Assembly (NCBI GenBank): GCA_038326205.1
Contig: JBBQJV010000015.1
Location: 3,035 to 67,034, forward strand
Length of the DNA stretch: 64,000 nt
Reading direction: 5' to 3'
Source of the DNA: UBA7672 sp038326205
Lineage (GTDB): Bacteria > Pseudomonadota > Alphaproteobacteria > Caulobacterales > Hyphomonadaceae
The notes beneath the pieces are model-generated. The model did not search any database. It was given only the letters and a program-made list of their open reading frames with translations, and had not been told where the DNA came from. Made by a program: the position numbers and the translations under genes. Shown in pieces: positions 9,387 through 17,478 of this stretch; the stretch's first letter is position 1, and every line of letters begins with the position of its first letter.

Positions 9387-10583
9387 CTATTTGCCCTTGA
9401 TGGCGGCGACGATCTTCTGCGCTGCGTCGTCGAGGTCGTTGGCCGGGATCACGTTGAGGCCTGAGTCACGGATGATCTTCTTGCCAAGCTCGGCATTGGT
9501 GCCTTCGAGGCGGACGACCAGCGGGACGGCGAGGTTGGTCTCGCGAACGGCTGCCAGCACACCCTCGGCGATGACATCGCACTTCATGATGCCACCGAAG
9601 ATGTTGACGAGGATGCCCTTCACCTTGGGGTCCTTCATGATGATCTTGAAGGCCGCAGCGACTTTATCTTTGCCGGCGCCGCCGCCAACGTCGCAGAAGT
9701 TCGCGGGCTCTTCGCCGTAGAGCTTGATGATGTCCATCGTTGCCATGGCAAGGCCAGCGCCATTGACCATGCAGCCGATCGTGCCGTCGAGCGCGATGTA
9801 GGCGAGGTCCCAGGCAGAGGCCTCGATCTCTTTCTCGTCTTCCTCGGACTTGTCGCGCAACTCGACAATGTCGGGATGGCGAAACAGCGCGTTGCCGTCG
9901 AACGACACTTTCGCATCCAGCACACGGACGTGGCCGTCCTTCATGACGATGAGTGGATTGATCTCCAGCATCGCCATGTCTTTATCCACGAAGGCTTTGT
10001 AGAGGATTTTTGACAGGCCGATCATATCGGTGCGGGCCTGATCGGTGAGCTTCAGCGCGTCACAGATCTTGGCGGCGTCAGCGTCCGTGACGCCGGTCGA
10101 TGGTTCGATCGGCAGTGTCATGATGCGCTCGGGCGTGTCGTGCGCGACGGCTTCGATATCCATGCCGCCCTCGGTCGAGACAACGAAGGCAACCTTGCCC
10201 GAACCGCGATCGACCAGCAGCGAGCAGTAGAGTTCTTTTTCGATATCGGCGCCGTCTTCGATGTAGATGCGATTGACCTGACGACCTGCGGCCGATGTCT
10301 GCGCCGTAACGAGGTGGTGGCCCAACATGGCCTTCACGTGCTCGAGCGCCTGTTCCTTGGAGAAGCCGAGGCGGACGCCGCCTTTTTCACCGGCTTCTTT
10401 TTCGATGAACTTGCCCTTGCCGCGTCCACCGGCGTGGATCTGCGATTTCACGACCCAGAGCGGACCCGGCAGCGCGTCGATCGCGGCCTGCGCCTGGTCA
10501 ACCGAGGTGATTGCGACACCCTTGGCGACGGGAGCTCCAAACGACTTCAGGACTTCCTTGGCCTGATGCTCGTGAATGTTCAT
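9387..10583 (-). CDS. sucC: Succinyl-CoA synthetase beta subunit
   Basis: Beta subunit of succinyl-CoA ligase; carries the ATP-grasp nucleotide site and the succinate site. It starts with MNIHEHQAKEVL, followed by the ATP-grasp domain (about 1-240) and the ligase CoA domain with the NIFGGIMKCDVIA motif. 398 aa is standard. First gene of the sucC-sucD (-sucA) run; the 129 bases upstream (10584-10712), before the end of the MFS gene, should hold the promoter. In many alphaproteobacteria mdh precedes sucC directly; here mdh lies 15 kb away next to zapE. Confidence 0.97.
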   Translation of the reverse strand: MNIHEHQAKEVLKSFGAPVAKGVAITSVDQAQAAIDALPGPLWVVKSQIHAGGRGKGKFIEKEAGEKGGVRLGFSKEQALEHVKAMLGHHLVTAQTSAAGRQVNRIYIEDGADIEKELYCSLLVDRGSGKVAFVVSTEGGMDIEAVAHDTPERIMTLPIEPSTGVTDADAAKICDALKLTDQARTDMIGLSKILYKAFVDKDMAMLEINPLIVMKDGHVRVLDAKVSFDGNALFRHPDIVELRDKSEEDEKEIEASAWDLAYIALDGTIGCMVNGAGLAMATMDIIKLYGEEPANFCDVGGGAGKDKVAAAFKIIMKDPKVKGILVNIFGGIMKCDVIAEGVLAAVRETNLAVPLVVRLEGTNAELGKKIIRDSGLNVIPANDLDDAAQKIVAAIKGK

Positions 10584-10712
10584 GGATTACTGGCCTTTGA
10601 ACGAGAGAGCCCATCTTACCGGCAAAGCCCATTTTGACGAAATAGTGCGGGGCTCGCGAGGTGGCGATACCGCATGGGGCGCCGTGACGCAACGTGGGCG
10701 TTTTGATTGGGT

Positions 10713-12008
10713 TTACTGCGCCGGGACGGGCTTGGCTGGAGCGGGAACGTCCTCACCTTCGCCGCTCAATGCAGCACGTTCGGCCTCGTCAGCGACCTTT
10801 CCCTGAACGACACTTGTGGCGCCGAGGGCCTGAAAGGGCGTTCGTTGCGAGGCATCAGGGCGTCCACGCACGAACAGGCGCGACAGGTTGACCACTGCGA
10901 GGACGAAATAGCCGAGCGCGACGGCGGCAAAGACGCCGGGCTGGCCTGCTTTGGTGTCGGCGACAGCGCCGGTGAGGATCGGGCCGAGCACCGATCCGCC
11001 GGCCCAGACGAACAGCATGCCGGACATGACCTGCGCAATCTGTCCGGGTTCTGCGCGGTCGGTCGCATGGCTGGCCGAGACCGAATAGAAGGACAGCGCG
11101 CCCGCGCCCCAGAGCGCCGACAGCATCACGGTGATCGAGAAAGACACCCTGCCTGCGGTAAGATAAAGCGCGATGCATGCTGCCAGGGCGATCAGCGACA
11201 GCACCGCCACGACAGAGCGGCGGTCGATCTTGTCCGAGATCAGCCCGGCCGGCCATTGCGTAACCGTGCCGCCGATCATCGCTGCGATGTAAAGCGTAGC
11301 CGCAGCGCCTCCTGCCCCGCCCGGCTGAAGCTCCTTTGCATAGAGAGGAAGCTGGCTGGTGACGCCAGTGTTGCAGATGCCCGCCACCAGCGAGCCGACG
11401 AGGGCGGCGGGCGGGATCCGCATCATGGAGGCGAGGCTCAGCGCCTCGCGGTCCGGCAGAACCGGCTGGGCGCGCTTGGTGGCGCTGAGGGGCAGCATGG
11501 CGAGTGTCATCAGCAAGCCGGCCCAGACGAAGGGCTTGATGTCGTCTGCCGTGTGCTGGACGACCAGCAGCGGCCCAAGCGAAATCGCGATCTTAAGCAT
11601 CAGCTGGTACATGCCCAGCATCGCGCCGCGCTTGGACCGCGGGGTCGAATCGGCGATCCAGCTCTCGGCTGAAGTGAACATGACAGCAGAGGCCGCGCCC
11701 TGCGCGAAGCGGAACAACGCCCAGGCGATGCCGTCGAAATTCAGCCCCATCGACAGGATGCCGGCAGCGTAAATCGCAGCAGCGGCTGAATAGGCGCGGA
11801 TGTGGCCGATGTCGCGTACGATGTCCGGCGCGAACCATGCGCCGAGCATGAAGCCCGCAGAGAACCCTGCTGCGACCGCCCCAACGCCCAGCGCCGACGT
11901 GCCCATGAAGCTCAGCGCCAGAGGGGTAGTGACACTGAGGATGCCGGAGGCCGCCTGAAGCAGCATGACTGCCAGGATCAGAGATGCGACGTTTCGGTAG
12001 AGGGTCAT
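10713..12008 (-). CDS. Major facilitator superfamily transporter
   Basis: A 431-residue inner-membrane protein with about 12 hydrophobic segments and the general MFS layout: two six-helix halves with a basic loop after helix 6 (around the KRAQPVLPDRE segment) and D-x-x-x-R-R motifs between helices 8 and 9 (DKIDRRS). The weak YajR/drug-efflux-like character suggests a small-molecule exporter, but the substrate cannot be read from the sequence. It lies upstream of sucC on the same strand and diverges from the 12173-13153 gene across about 165 bases. The C-terminal 35 residues form a soluble, Ala/Glu-rich tail. Confidence 0.85.
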   Translation of the reverse strand: MTLYRNVASLILAVMLLQAASGILSVTTPLALSFMGTSALGVGAVAAGFSAGFMLGAWFAPDIVRDIGHIRAYSAAAAIYAAGILSMGLNFDGIAWALFRFAQGAASAVMFTSAESWIADSTPRSKRGAMLGMYQLMLKIAISLGPLLVVQHTADDIKPFVWAGLLMTLAMLPLSATKRAQPVLPDREALSLASMMRIPPAALVGSLVAGICNTGVTSQLPLYAKELQPGGAGGAAATLYIAAMIGGTVTQWPAGLISDKIDRRSVVAVLSLIALAACIALYLTAGRVSFSITVMLSALWGAGALSFYSVSASHATDRAEPGQIAQVMSGMLFVWAGGSVLGPILTGAVADTKAGQPGVFAAVALGYFVLAVVNLSRLFVRGRPDASQRTPFQALGATSVVQGKVADEAERAALSGEGEDVPAPAKPVPAQ

Positions 12009-12172
12009 GCGGCGTTTCGGGGCGGTCTGGCGCTCTTGTTTGAGCGTTCCTTACGCCGCTTCGCCGCCACGCGCGTCTAAATTCTTGTTACCAATTACCG
12101 CAAATCTCACACATCTCCTTCAAGCGAATTTTCAGCGTGTTGCGTCATCGTGGCCGTGCAGAGGAGCACCCC

Positions 12173-13153
12173 ATGATCCCGAACACCATGCTGGCCCTGA
12201 TCGATAAGCTTGCGTCCGATGGCCGTGTCACGGCCGAAGAGGCGCTGGACGTACGTCGCGCAGTGTTCCCGGATGGCATCGTCAGTCGCGGCGAAGCGGA
12301 TGCGCTGTTCGCCCTGAACGAGCGCGTCGGCGGAGATGATCCGGCATGGGATGCCTGCTTTATCGAAGCGATCAGCGATCACCTGACACTGAGCCACGAT
12401 CTGCGCGGTCACGTAACTGACGAAGGCGCAGCCTGGCTTGAAAACCGCACCAATCGCGACTGCGTTGTCGAGCGCTCTACGGAGCTAGAACTTCTGCTCA
12501 AGGTGCTCGAACGGGCGGACTCCTGCCCGGCGCGCCTGCACGAACTGACCCGTAATCTTGTCGCGCGCGCCGTGCTCGCGGGCAAGGGCTATGAAGGCCG
12601 CGACCCGGGAAAGGTTCCCGGACAGATCGGGGAAGCCGAACTGGCGATGATCCGCCGCGTCCTGTTTTCAGCGTCAGGCGCCGGCAACGTCTCGGTGACA
12701 CGCGAGGAAGCGGAATGGCTGTTCGACATCGATGCCGCGACGGAGGGTTACGCCCATGTGGCGGGCTGGCGCGATCTGTTCGTTCTGGCCGTTATGAACC
12801 ACCTGTTCGCTGTTGGTCCCGCTGCAGCCCTGGAGCGTGGCGAAATAGTTCGCCGGGCTGAGTGGCTCAATGCGCCCGCACAAGTCGGCATCAGCGGCTT
12901 CCTGTCGCGCGCCTTTGAGGGCGGCATCAAAGGCTACCTCACCAAAATCAAACAACCGAACGACGCCGATTCGATGTCGACGTACGTCGAGCAACGCGAA
13001 GCGGAGGGGCGCGTCGCCGAAGCTCTCGAAACGCACGAAGCCGCTTGGCTGGTCACCCGTATCCGCGCCGATGGTCGCCGCACGGCCAATGAGCAGGCTC
13101 TGCTCGAAGCGGTCAAAGCGGCCAAGGGCGAGGAGCTGCTGAAGTCTGCCTGA
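12173..13153 (+). CDS. Repeat-containing helical protein of unknown function (TerB-like flavour)
   Basis: A 326-residue, acidic, mostly helical soluble protein. It contains two related segments: about residues 15-70 (DGRVT...LRRAVF.DG..S..EADALF.L...PAWDACFIEAISDHL pattern) and about 155-220 (IRRVLFSASG..VTREEAEWLFDIDAAT...WRDLFVLAVMNHL), plus a third short copy near the C-terminus (IRADGRRTANEQALLEAV). The internal D-G-x-V/T calcium-loop or TerB-like helical motifs resemble tellurite-resistance TerB folds, but I am not sure of the family. ATG 12173 is chosen because GAGGAG lies six bases upstream; an upstream GTG at 12137 lacks a ribosome site. Converges with the P450 gene with a three-base gap. 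Confidence 0.75.
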   Translation: MIPNTMLALIDKLASDGRVTAEEALDVRRAVFPDGIVSRGEADALFALNERVGGDDPAWDACFIEAISDHLTLSHDLRGHVTDEGAAWLENRTNRDCVVERSTELELLLKVLERADSCPARLHELTRNLVARAVLAGKGYEGRDPGKVPGQIGEAELAMIRRVLFSASGAGNVSVTREEAEWLFDIDAATEGYAHVAGWRDLFVLAVMNHLFAVGPAAALERGEIVRRAEWLNAPAQVGISGFLSRAFEGGIKGYLTKIKQPNDADSMSTYVEQREAEGRVAEALETHEAAWLVTRIRADGRRTANEQALLEAVKAAKGEELLKSA

Positions 13154-13156
13154 GAC

Positions 13157-14386
13157 TCAGGCTGCGCGGCGCTGGACGGCGCCGTCGATCTTCAGCGGCA
13201 AGGCAACCGGCCCACGCATACCGGGACGTCCCAGCCAGCGAAGTTCCTCGAACGGCACGCCGAGCGAGAAGGACGGCCAGCGCACGAGGATACGTTTCAG
13301 CGCCACTTCGGTCTCGATGCGCGCCAGATGCATTCCAAGACACAGGTGCATGCCGCCGCCGTAACCGGCATGGCGGACGCTGGGCCGTCGTAGATCGAGC
13401 GTTTCGGGATCGGTGAAGTGGGCCGGATCGGTGTTGGCTGACGCCAGCAGCGCCATCACCCTGTCGCCGCGCTTAAGCTTGGCGCCGTGGAATTCCATGT
13501 CCTCGCGCGCCATGCGTGGCTTGGTGGCCTGCACGGGCGATGTGTGACGGTGAAGCTCCTCGACGGCGTTGGGCATCAGGGACGGATCGGCGCGCAGCAT
13601 GGCCAGCTGGTCGGGATGCTGCAGCAGGTCCACCACCGACGTCGAGATCAGGTGCGTCGTCGTCTCGTGCCCGGCGAGAAACAGCAGCATCACCATGGCG
13701 AGCATTTCGTCCTCGGTGAGCTTCTCGCCATCGGCCTCGGCGGCGACGAGTTCGCTGATCAGTCCCTCGCGCGGGTCGATGCGACGCGTAGCGAATTCCG
13801 CGCGCAACTGCTTCATCAGTTTTCCGATCATGGGAAAGGTGCGCGCAGCCGAAACGACACCTTTGATGTTGGTGAAATCTCCCATCCACCGCGTCGTCTT
13901 CTCGCGGAGTTCTGGCGCTAGCCCGAGCATCTCCGAGATCACGCGCAGCGGCAATTCGCGGGAGAACGCGGAGGCGAGATCGAAATTTCCGGATGCTTCC
14001 ATGCCATCGAGAAGCTCGTCTGCGATGCGCGTCACCATTGGCCGCAGCGCCTCGATGCGGTCGCGCCGGAACGGTGCATCCACCAGCTTGCGCAAGCGGC
14101 GGTGATCAGGGTCGTCAAGGATGAGCATGTTCTGGGCGAGAATCTGCATCATCTTCGGCGCCCACCAGAAACCAAGCGAGCTCGACCTGCCGGCATTGCG
14201 GCCGTCAGCTGCGAAGCGATCAGCGCCTTTCAGAAAATCGGTGACCGAGTCCCACGTCGTTGCGAGGTGGATGCGGCCAACGATGGGGAAATTCACTTCC
14301 ACGACCGGCCCTGCCTCTCGCAGCGCTGTCAGCAAGGGGAATGGATTACGCTTGGCGTCCTGGCTAAAGAAATCGAAGCGGGCCAT
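13157..14386 (-). CDS. Cytochrome P450
   Basis: Soluble bacterial P450 monooxygenase of 409 aa. The I-helix oxygen-binding motif AGHETTT (about residue 240), the K-helix E-L-H-R pair (about 279), and the haem-ligand loop YGGGMHLCLG (Cys about 350; Tyr replaces the usual Phe at the loop start) are present. It needs a ferredoxin/reductase pair, not seen nearby. ATG 14386 has AAAGGAGG eight bases upstream. It follows the carotenoid oxygenase gene by 110 bases on the same strand, and a G-rich hairpin lies in that leader. The substrate is unknown; the neighbour hints at an apocarotenoid or aromatic product. Confidence 0.93.
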   Translation of the reverse strand: MARFDFFSQDAKRNPFPLLTALREAGPVVEVNFPIVGRIHLATTWDSVTDFLKGADRFAADGRNAGRSSSLGFWWAPKMMQILAQNMLILDDPDHRRLRKLVDAPFRRDRIEALRPMVTRIADELLDGMEASGNFDLASAFSRELPLRVISEMLGLAPELREKTTRWMGDFTNIKGVVSAARTFPMIGKLMKQLRAEFATRRIDPREGLISELVAAEADGEKLTEDEMLAMVMLLFLAGHETTTHLISTSVVDLLQHPDQLAMLRADPSLMPNAVEELHRHTSPVQATKPRMAREDMEFHGAKLKRGDRVMALLASANTDPAHFTDPETLDLRRPSVRHAGYGGGMHLCLGMHLARIETEVALKRILVRWPSFSLGVPFEELRWLGRPGMRGPVALPLKIDGAVQRRAA

Positions 14387-14496
14387 GTCGGCCCTCCTTT
14401 ATCAGCGCGACGGGAGCGGGGCGAACGGGGCGGAACCTATACCCCGCCCCGCCCCTCTCAAGTGAAATCAGGCTCCCTAAAGGAAGGCAGGTCGGA

Positions 14497-15960
14497 TCAG
14501 GCCCCTGCCCACGTCCCGTGGAAGCCAAGCGGCCAGGCATAGTCGGCTTGCCACACAGCGACCGGGCCGTCCTCGACGTTTGACGCATCGAACGCCCAGA
14601 CTTCGCTGCGTTGTGCACGTGTGTTGATCGCCGTGCCGATGATCCAGCTCTCGCGCTCCGACGTCGAGCCCGGCTTCGGAATGAAGAGGTGTTCTTCGAC
14701 CATGTAGGTCGAACCGAAGTCGTAGACCTGCGCCTTGCCCGACGACCAGTCCTGCACCGCCAGCGCGCTACCGCCAGGCTGACCCTCCACCGAACCGGTG
14801 ATCATCGTTGTAAGTTTGCGCGAAAGACCCGCTCGACGCGGATCGACCTGCGGGAAATCGCCCGCGATTTTGGTCTCGACCAGCTTTGCGTCACCTTTTG
14901 TCGGGATCACGGCCATGGTGAGTTTCGAGCTCGCCTGGTCGCCCGAATATTTGCCACGAATTTCCGCAGCACCGCCGCCGGAACCGAGCACAGGTTCAGG
15001 ATAGAAAGCTGCGTCGAGGCGGATCGTGCCATCGGCATCCTCCCACGCAGACCCAGTGTGATAGAAGGCGCGCGCCGGGCCCTGCGCCCAACGGGTCTTG
15101 GTCAGGTCGTCCTTGTCGACTATCAGGAATTTCATCCCTTCCTCAGGCTTCCACACGAAGCCGTCGATGAAGGGTGGCAGGTTCCTTGTCTGGATCCAGG
15201 GCTGGCAGAGGATGACCAGCTTGCGGTCGGTCATCGTCCAGTCGTGGATGTAGGACGCATCGCCGATGTTGACCATGCCGAAACTGGCGGTCGAGCCATC
15301 CGGATTGATGTTGTAGATGCCTATATGCTGGCCCGAGACCGCAAGATTCCAGACGCGGCCATCGGGCTCGCGTTTCGGATGCGCCAGGAAAGGCATGCCC
15401 TTGAGATCATTGCGCCACGTCTTGAAGCCGCGCGTTTCCAGCGTCACCGGATCGAGGCGATAGGCGGAACCCGCCTCCCACAGCGCCAGTAGTTCGCCAC
15501 CGGACATCATCACCGAGATATTGCCGGGGTTTACGTCGTCGGACGACGCGACGGGATAGGAGGGATCACCCACCGTGCCGAATCCGGGCGCGAGGAATTT
15601 GTCTGCCGCCATCTCAAGCTGACGTTTCTTTGTCGCGACATAGCGGCCGGTGTGGACCGCCTTGCCGTCAGCGATGTTGATGCGCTGGACCATGCCGTCG
15701 CCATCAAACCAGTGCGTCGCGTAGGCGTCTCCGTGTTTGAATTGCGCGGGTCCATTGCGATAGAGCGCGCCGGACAGGCCAGGAGGCGCCTTACCTGAGA
15801 CGAGGCGCATCCAGCCCGGGCCGAAGCCCGCTGCGGGTGCGGTTTCGTAGCCGATATGCCAGGCGGGCATGTCGCTGTTGGCGAAGGCCGATGGCGCAAC
15901 TGCCAAGGCGGCGCCAGACATCAGACCAGCATGCAGAAAGAGGCGGCGGTTGAGGTTCAT
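14497..15960 (-). CDS. Carotenoid cleavage oxygenase family protein, Tat-exported
   Basis: A 487-residue non-haem iron oxygenase (carotenoid/lignostilbene dioxygenase family) that splits a C=C bond of carotenoids, apocarotenoids or stilbenes. The four iron-binding histidines are visible in FLAHPK (about 193), YIHDW (about 238), FYHTGSAWE (about 307) and C-terminal GFHGTW (about 481). The N-terminus carries a twin-arginine signal (NRRLFLHAG, then a hydrophobic stretch ending near AFA at residue 27), so the enzyme is probably folded before export to the periplasm. It starts 10 bases after the DUF2141 gene, which indicates an operon, with the P450 downstream. Confidence 0.92.
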   Translation of the reverse strand: MNLNRRLFLHAGLMSGAALAVAPSAFANSDMPAWHIGYETAPAAGFGPGWMRLVSGKAPPGLSGALYRNGPAQFKHGDAYATHWFDGDGMVQRINIADGKAVHTGRYVATKKRQLEMAADKFLAPGFGTVGDPSYPVASSDDVNPGNISVMMSGGELLALWEAGSAYRLDPVTLETRGFKTWRNDLKGMPFLAHPKREPDGRVWNLAVSGQHIGIYNINPDGSTASFGMVNIGDASYIHDWTMTDRKLVILCQPWIQTRNLPPFIDGFVWKPEEGMKFLIVDKDDLTKTRWAQGPARAFYHTGSAWEDADGTIRLDAAFYPEPVLGSGGGAAEIRGKYSGDQASSKLTMAVIPTKGDAKLVETKIAGDFPQVDPRRAGLSRKLTTMITGSVEGQPGGSALAVQDWSSGKAQVYDFGSTYMVEEHLFIPKPGSTSERESWIIGTAINTRAQRSEVWAFDASNVEDGPVAVWQADYAWPLGFHGTWAGA

Positions 15961-15970
15961 GGCGGGACCC

Positions 15971-16471
15971 TTAGTTCAGCTTGATGGTTTGGGTCGTGGC
16001 AGGCGCCTCGACCGTGAAGGCGGCAGCGTCCCATTTGGCGGGACCGAACTGGGCTGGGGCGTTGTTCGAGAAGGCGAACGGTTCGATTGGCATGCCGAAC
16101 GGGTTGGTTCCCATCTTCCCGTCGCCATCGACATCATGGAACATCTTGATCCCGTATTGGCCCGGAGGCAGTTCGAACGTCGTGGTGGCCGTGTCGCCCG
16201 TGACCGGTATCATTCCGGCAGCAACCTGGTTGTCGGTGTCGTACCCAGCCTTGTTATAGACCGCGACCATCACCGCGCCCTTATGCTCGGCGATGTTGGT
16301 GACCGTAAGGGTCAGGGTCGCCTTGCCCGGCTCTGCCGAGGCGGCCTGCGGGAAGATCAGGGCAGCGGCCAGCAGGGCGGCCGGAAAGACGCTCGCCGCG
16401 GAAAGCAGGGTTCCGAGGAGGGGAAGGCGCTTCATCTGGTTCGTCATGGGGATTGTCGTGGGGATTGTCAT
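15971..16471 (-). CDS. DUF2141 family exported protein
   Basis: A small secreted protein with a beta-sandwich DUF2141 domain: after a signal sequence (hydrophobic core beginning at MKRLPLLG and ending at the ASA cleavage site) come LTVTNI..KGAVMVAVYN, LPPGQYGIKMFHDVDGDGKMGTN and GMPIEPFAFSNNA, which are characteristic. The function of DUF2141 is unknown. ATG 16471 is preferred (GGAG eight bases upstream); initiation at 16435 would give a tighter signal peptide. A short triplicated ATTGTC/ATG-type repeat lies at this 5' end. It is first in a run with the carotenoid oxygenase and P450, and diverges from the LytTR regulator. Confidence 0.85.
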   Translation of the reverse strand: MTIPTTIPMTNQMKRLPLLGTLLSAASVFPAALLAAALIFPQAASAEPGKATLTLTVTNIAEHKGAVMVAVYNKAGYDTDNQVAAGMIPVTGDTATTTFELPPGQYGIKMFHDVDGDGKMGTNPFGMPIEPFAFSNNAPAQFGPAKWDAAAFTVEAPATTQTIKLN

Positions 16472-16593
16472 GGGAGGAACTCCGTGGGTTCGGGTTTCTT
16501 GTGAGGTTTCTTGCGCCGCCATTTTGGTCGCCGAGGACAATCTCTGACGCTGCGGCCGGTCTCGCTACACCAATTGCGCGAATAGGCTGTTTT

Positions 16594-16639
16594 GCTTCGT
16601 GAAATGCCGGGCTACACCGTTCACGAAGCGTGAAATGCA
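16594..16639. promoter_or_regulatory. Inverted plus direct repeat, candidate LytTR operator
   Basis: Between the divergent DUF2141 and LytTR genes, GCTTCGTGAA (about 16594-16603) is repeated as its exact complement TTCACGAAGC (about 16621-16630). In addition CGTGAAATGC occurs twice as a direct repeat, about 32 bases apart (three helical turns). LytTR domains are known to bind pairs of short direct repeats on one helix face, so this is a plausible target of the neighbouring regulator. Positions are good to within one base. Confidence 0.55.
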
Positions 16640-16660
16640 GTCGCGATACGCCAGCCGCAC

Positions 16661-17428
16661 GTGGCTCAAACAGGATCAAAGCGAACCATGCCGGCATGGG
16701 CTGTGAGTATCGCCAAGTACGGGGCCGCCTCGGTCGGGCTGGGACTGATTTTCGCGTGGTTCGGCATCTACAATACCGGCTTGATCCCTATACCGCAGCG
16801 CATCGTTTACTGGATCGGCCTCATGGCTCTGGGTGTCACCGCCGGAACGATCATTACACCTCTCGTCTCCAACCGCTGGATTCCCGACGCGCATCCGGCT
16901 CTGCAGATCGGCCTCGCTTCCCTGCTCATTTCGGTCCCGATCACGCTCGGCCTGACCGTCCTCGCCTACCTCTCCGAGGGCAGTGTGGTTCGGCTGGAAT
17001 GGTGGGCGTTGCAGTATGTCTACGTGCTCGTGGTGACCCTCATCCTCACGACCGGCGCCTGGGCCGCCGAGACGCTAGCCGAAAGAAAAAGCGCCACCCC
17101 CGCCACCTCCGCCGCTTCGCCCTTCTCCGACCGCCTGCCGGTCAAGTTCCGGGCTGGAACCGTCTATGCGGTATCGGCCGAGGATCACTACCTGCGGGTC
17201 CACACCAGCCTCGGTGAGACGATGGTGCTAATGCGTCTGGCCGACGCGGTAAGGGAACTGGCGAGCCTCGAAGGAATGCAGACCCATCGGTCGTGGTGGG
17301 TCGCGAAACAGGGCCTTGCTGACGCGAGCCGTGGCGATGGCAAGGTGACGCTGACCCTCAAATCAGGCGGAGAGGCCCCGGTGAGCCGGACCTACCTGAA
17401 AGCCGTCAAAGATGCGGGCTGGCTATAG
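16661..17428 (+). CDS. Membrane-anchored LytTR-domain transcription regulator
   Basis: A 255-residue protein with four membrane spans in the N-terminal half (roughly residues 14-32, 43-65, 75-96 and 108-128) and a C-terminal LytTR DNA-binding domain (about 155-255; YAVSAEDHYLRVHT, MRLADAVREL, RSWWVAKQGL and SRTYLKAVKDAGWL match the family pattern). There is no receiver domain, so it probably senses a membrane or periplasmic cue directly. The start is uncertain: GTG 16661 or ATG about 16688. It is divergent from the DUF2141/carotenoid oxygenase/P450 run, which is therefore its likely target, and an inverted and direct repeat lies between them. Confidence 0.88.
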   Translation: MAQTGSKRTMPAWAVSIAKYGAASVGLGLIFAWFGIYNTGLIPIPQRIVYWIGLMALGVTAGTIITPLVSNRWIPDAHPALQIGLASLLISVPITLGLTVLAYLSEGSVVRLEWWALQYVYVLVVTLILTTGAWAAETLAERKSATPATSAASPFSDRLPVKFRAGTVYAVSAEDHYLRVHTSLGETMVLMRLADAVRELASLEGMQTHRSWWVAKQGLADASRGDGKVTLTLKSGGEAPVSRTYLKAVKDAGWL

Positions 17429-17478
17429 GATGGAAAGAGCATAGCGAAGTCCACCGGACGCCCGCCTACAAGCGCGTA

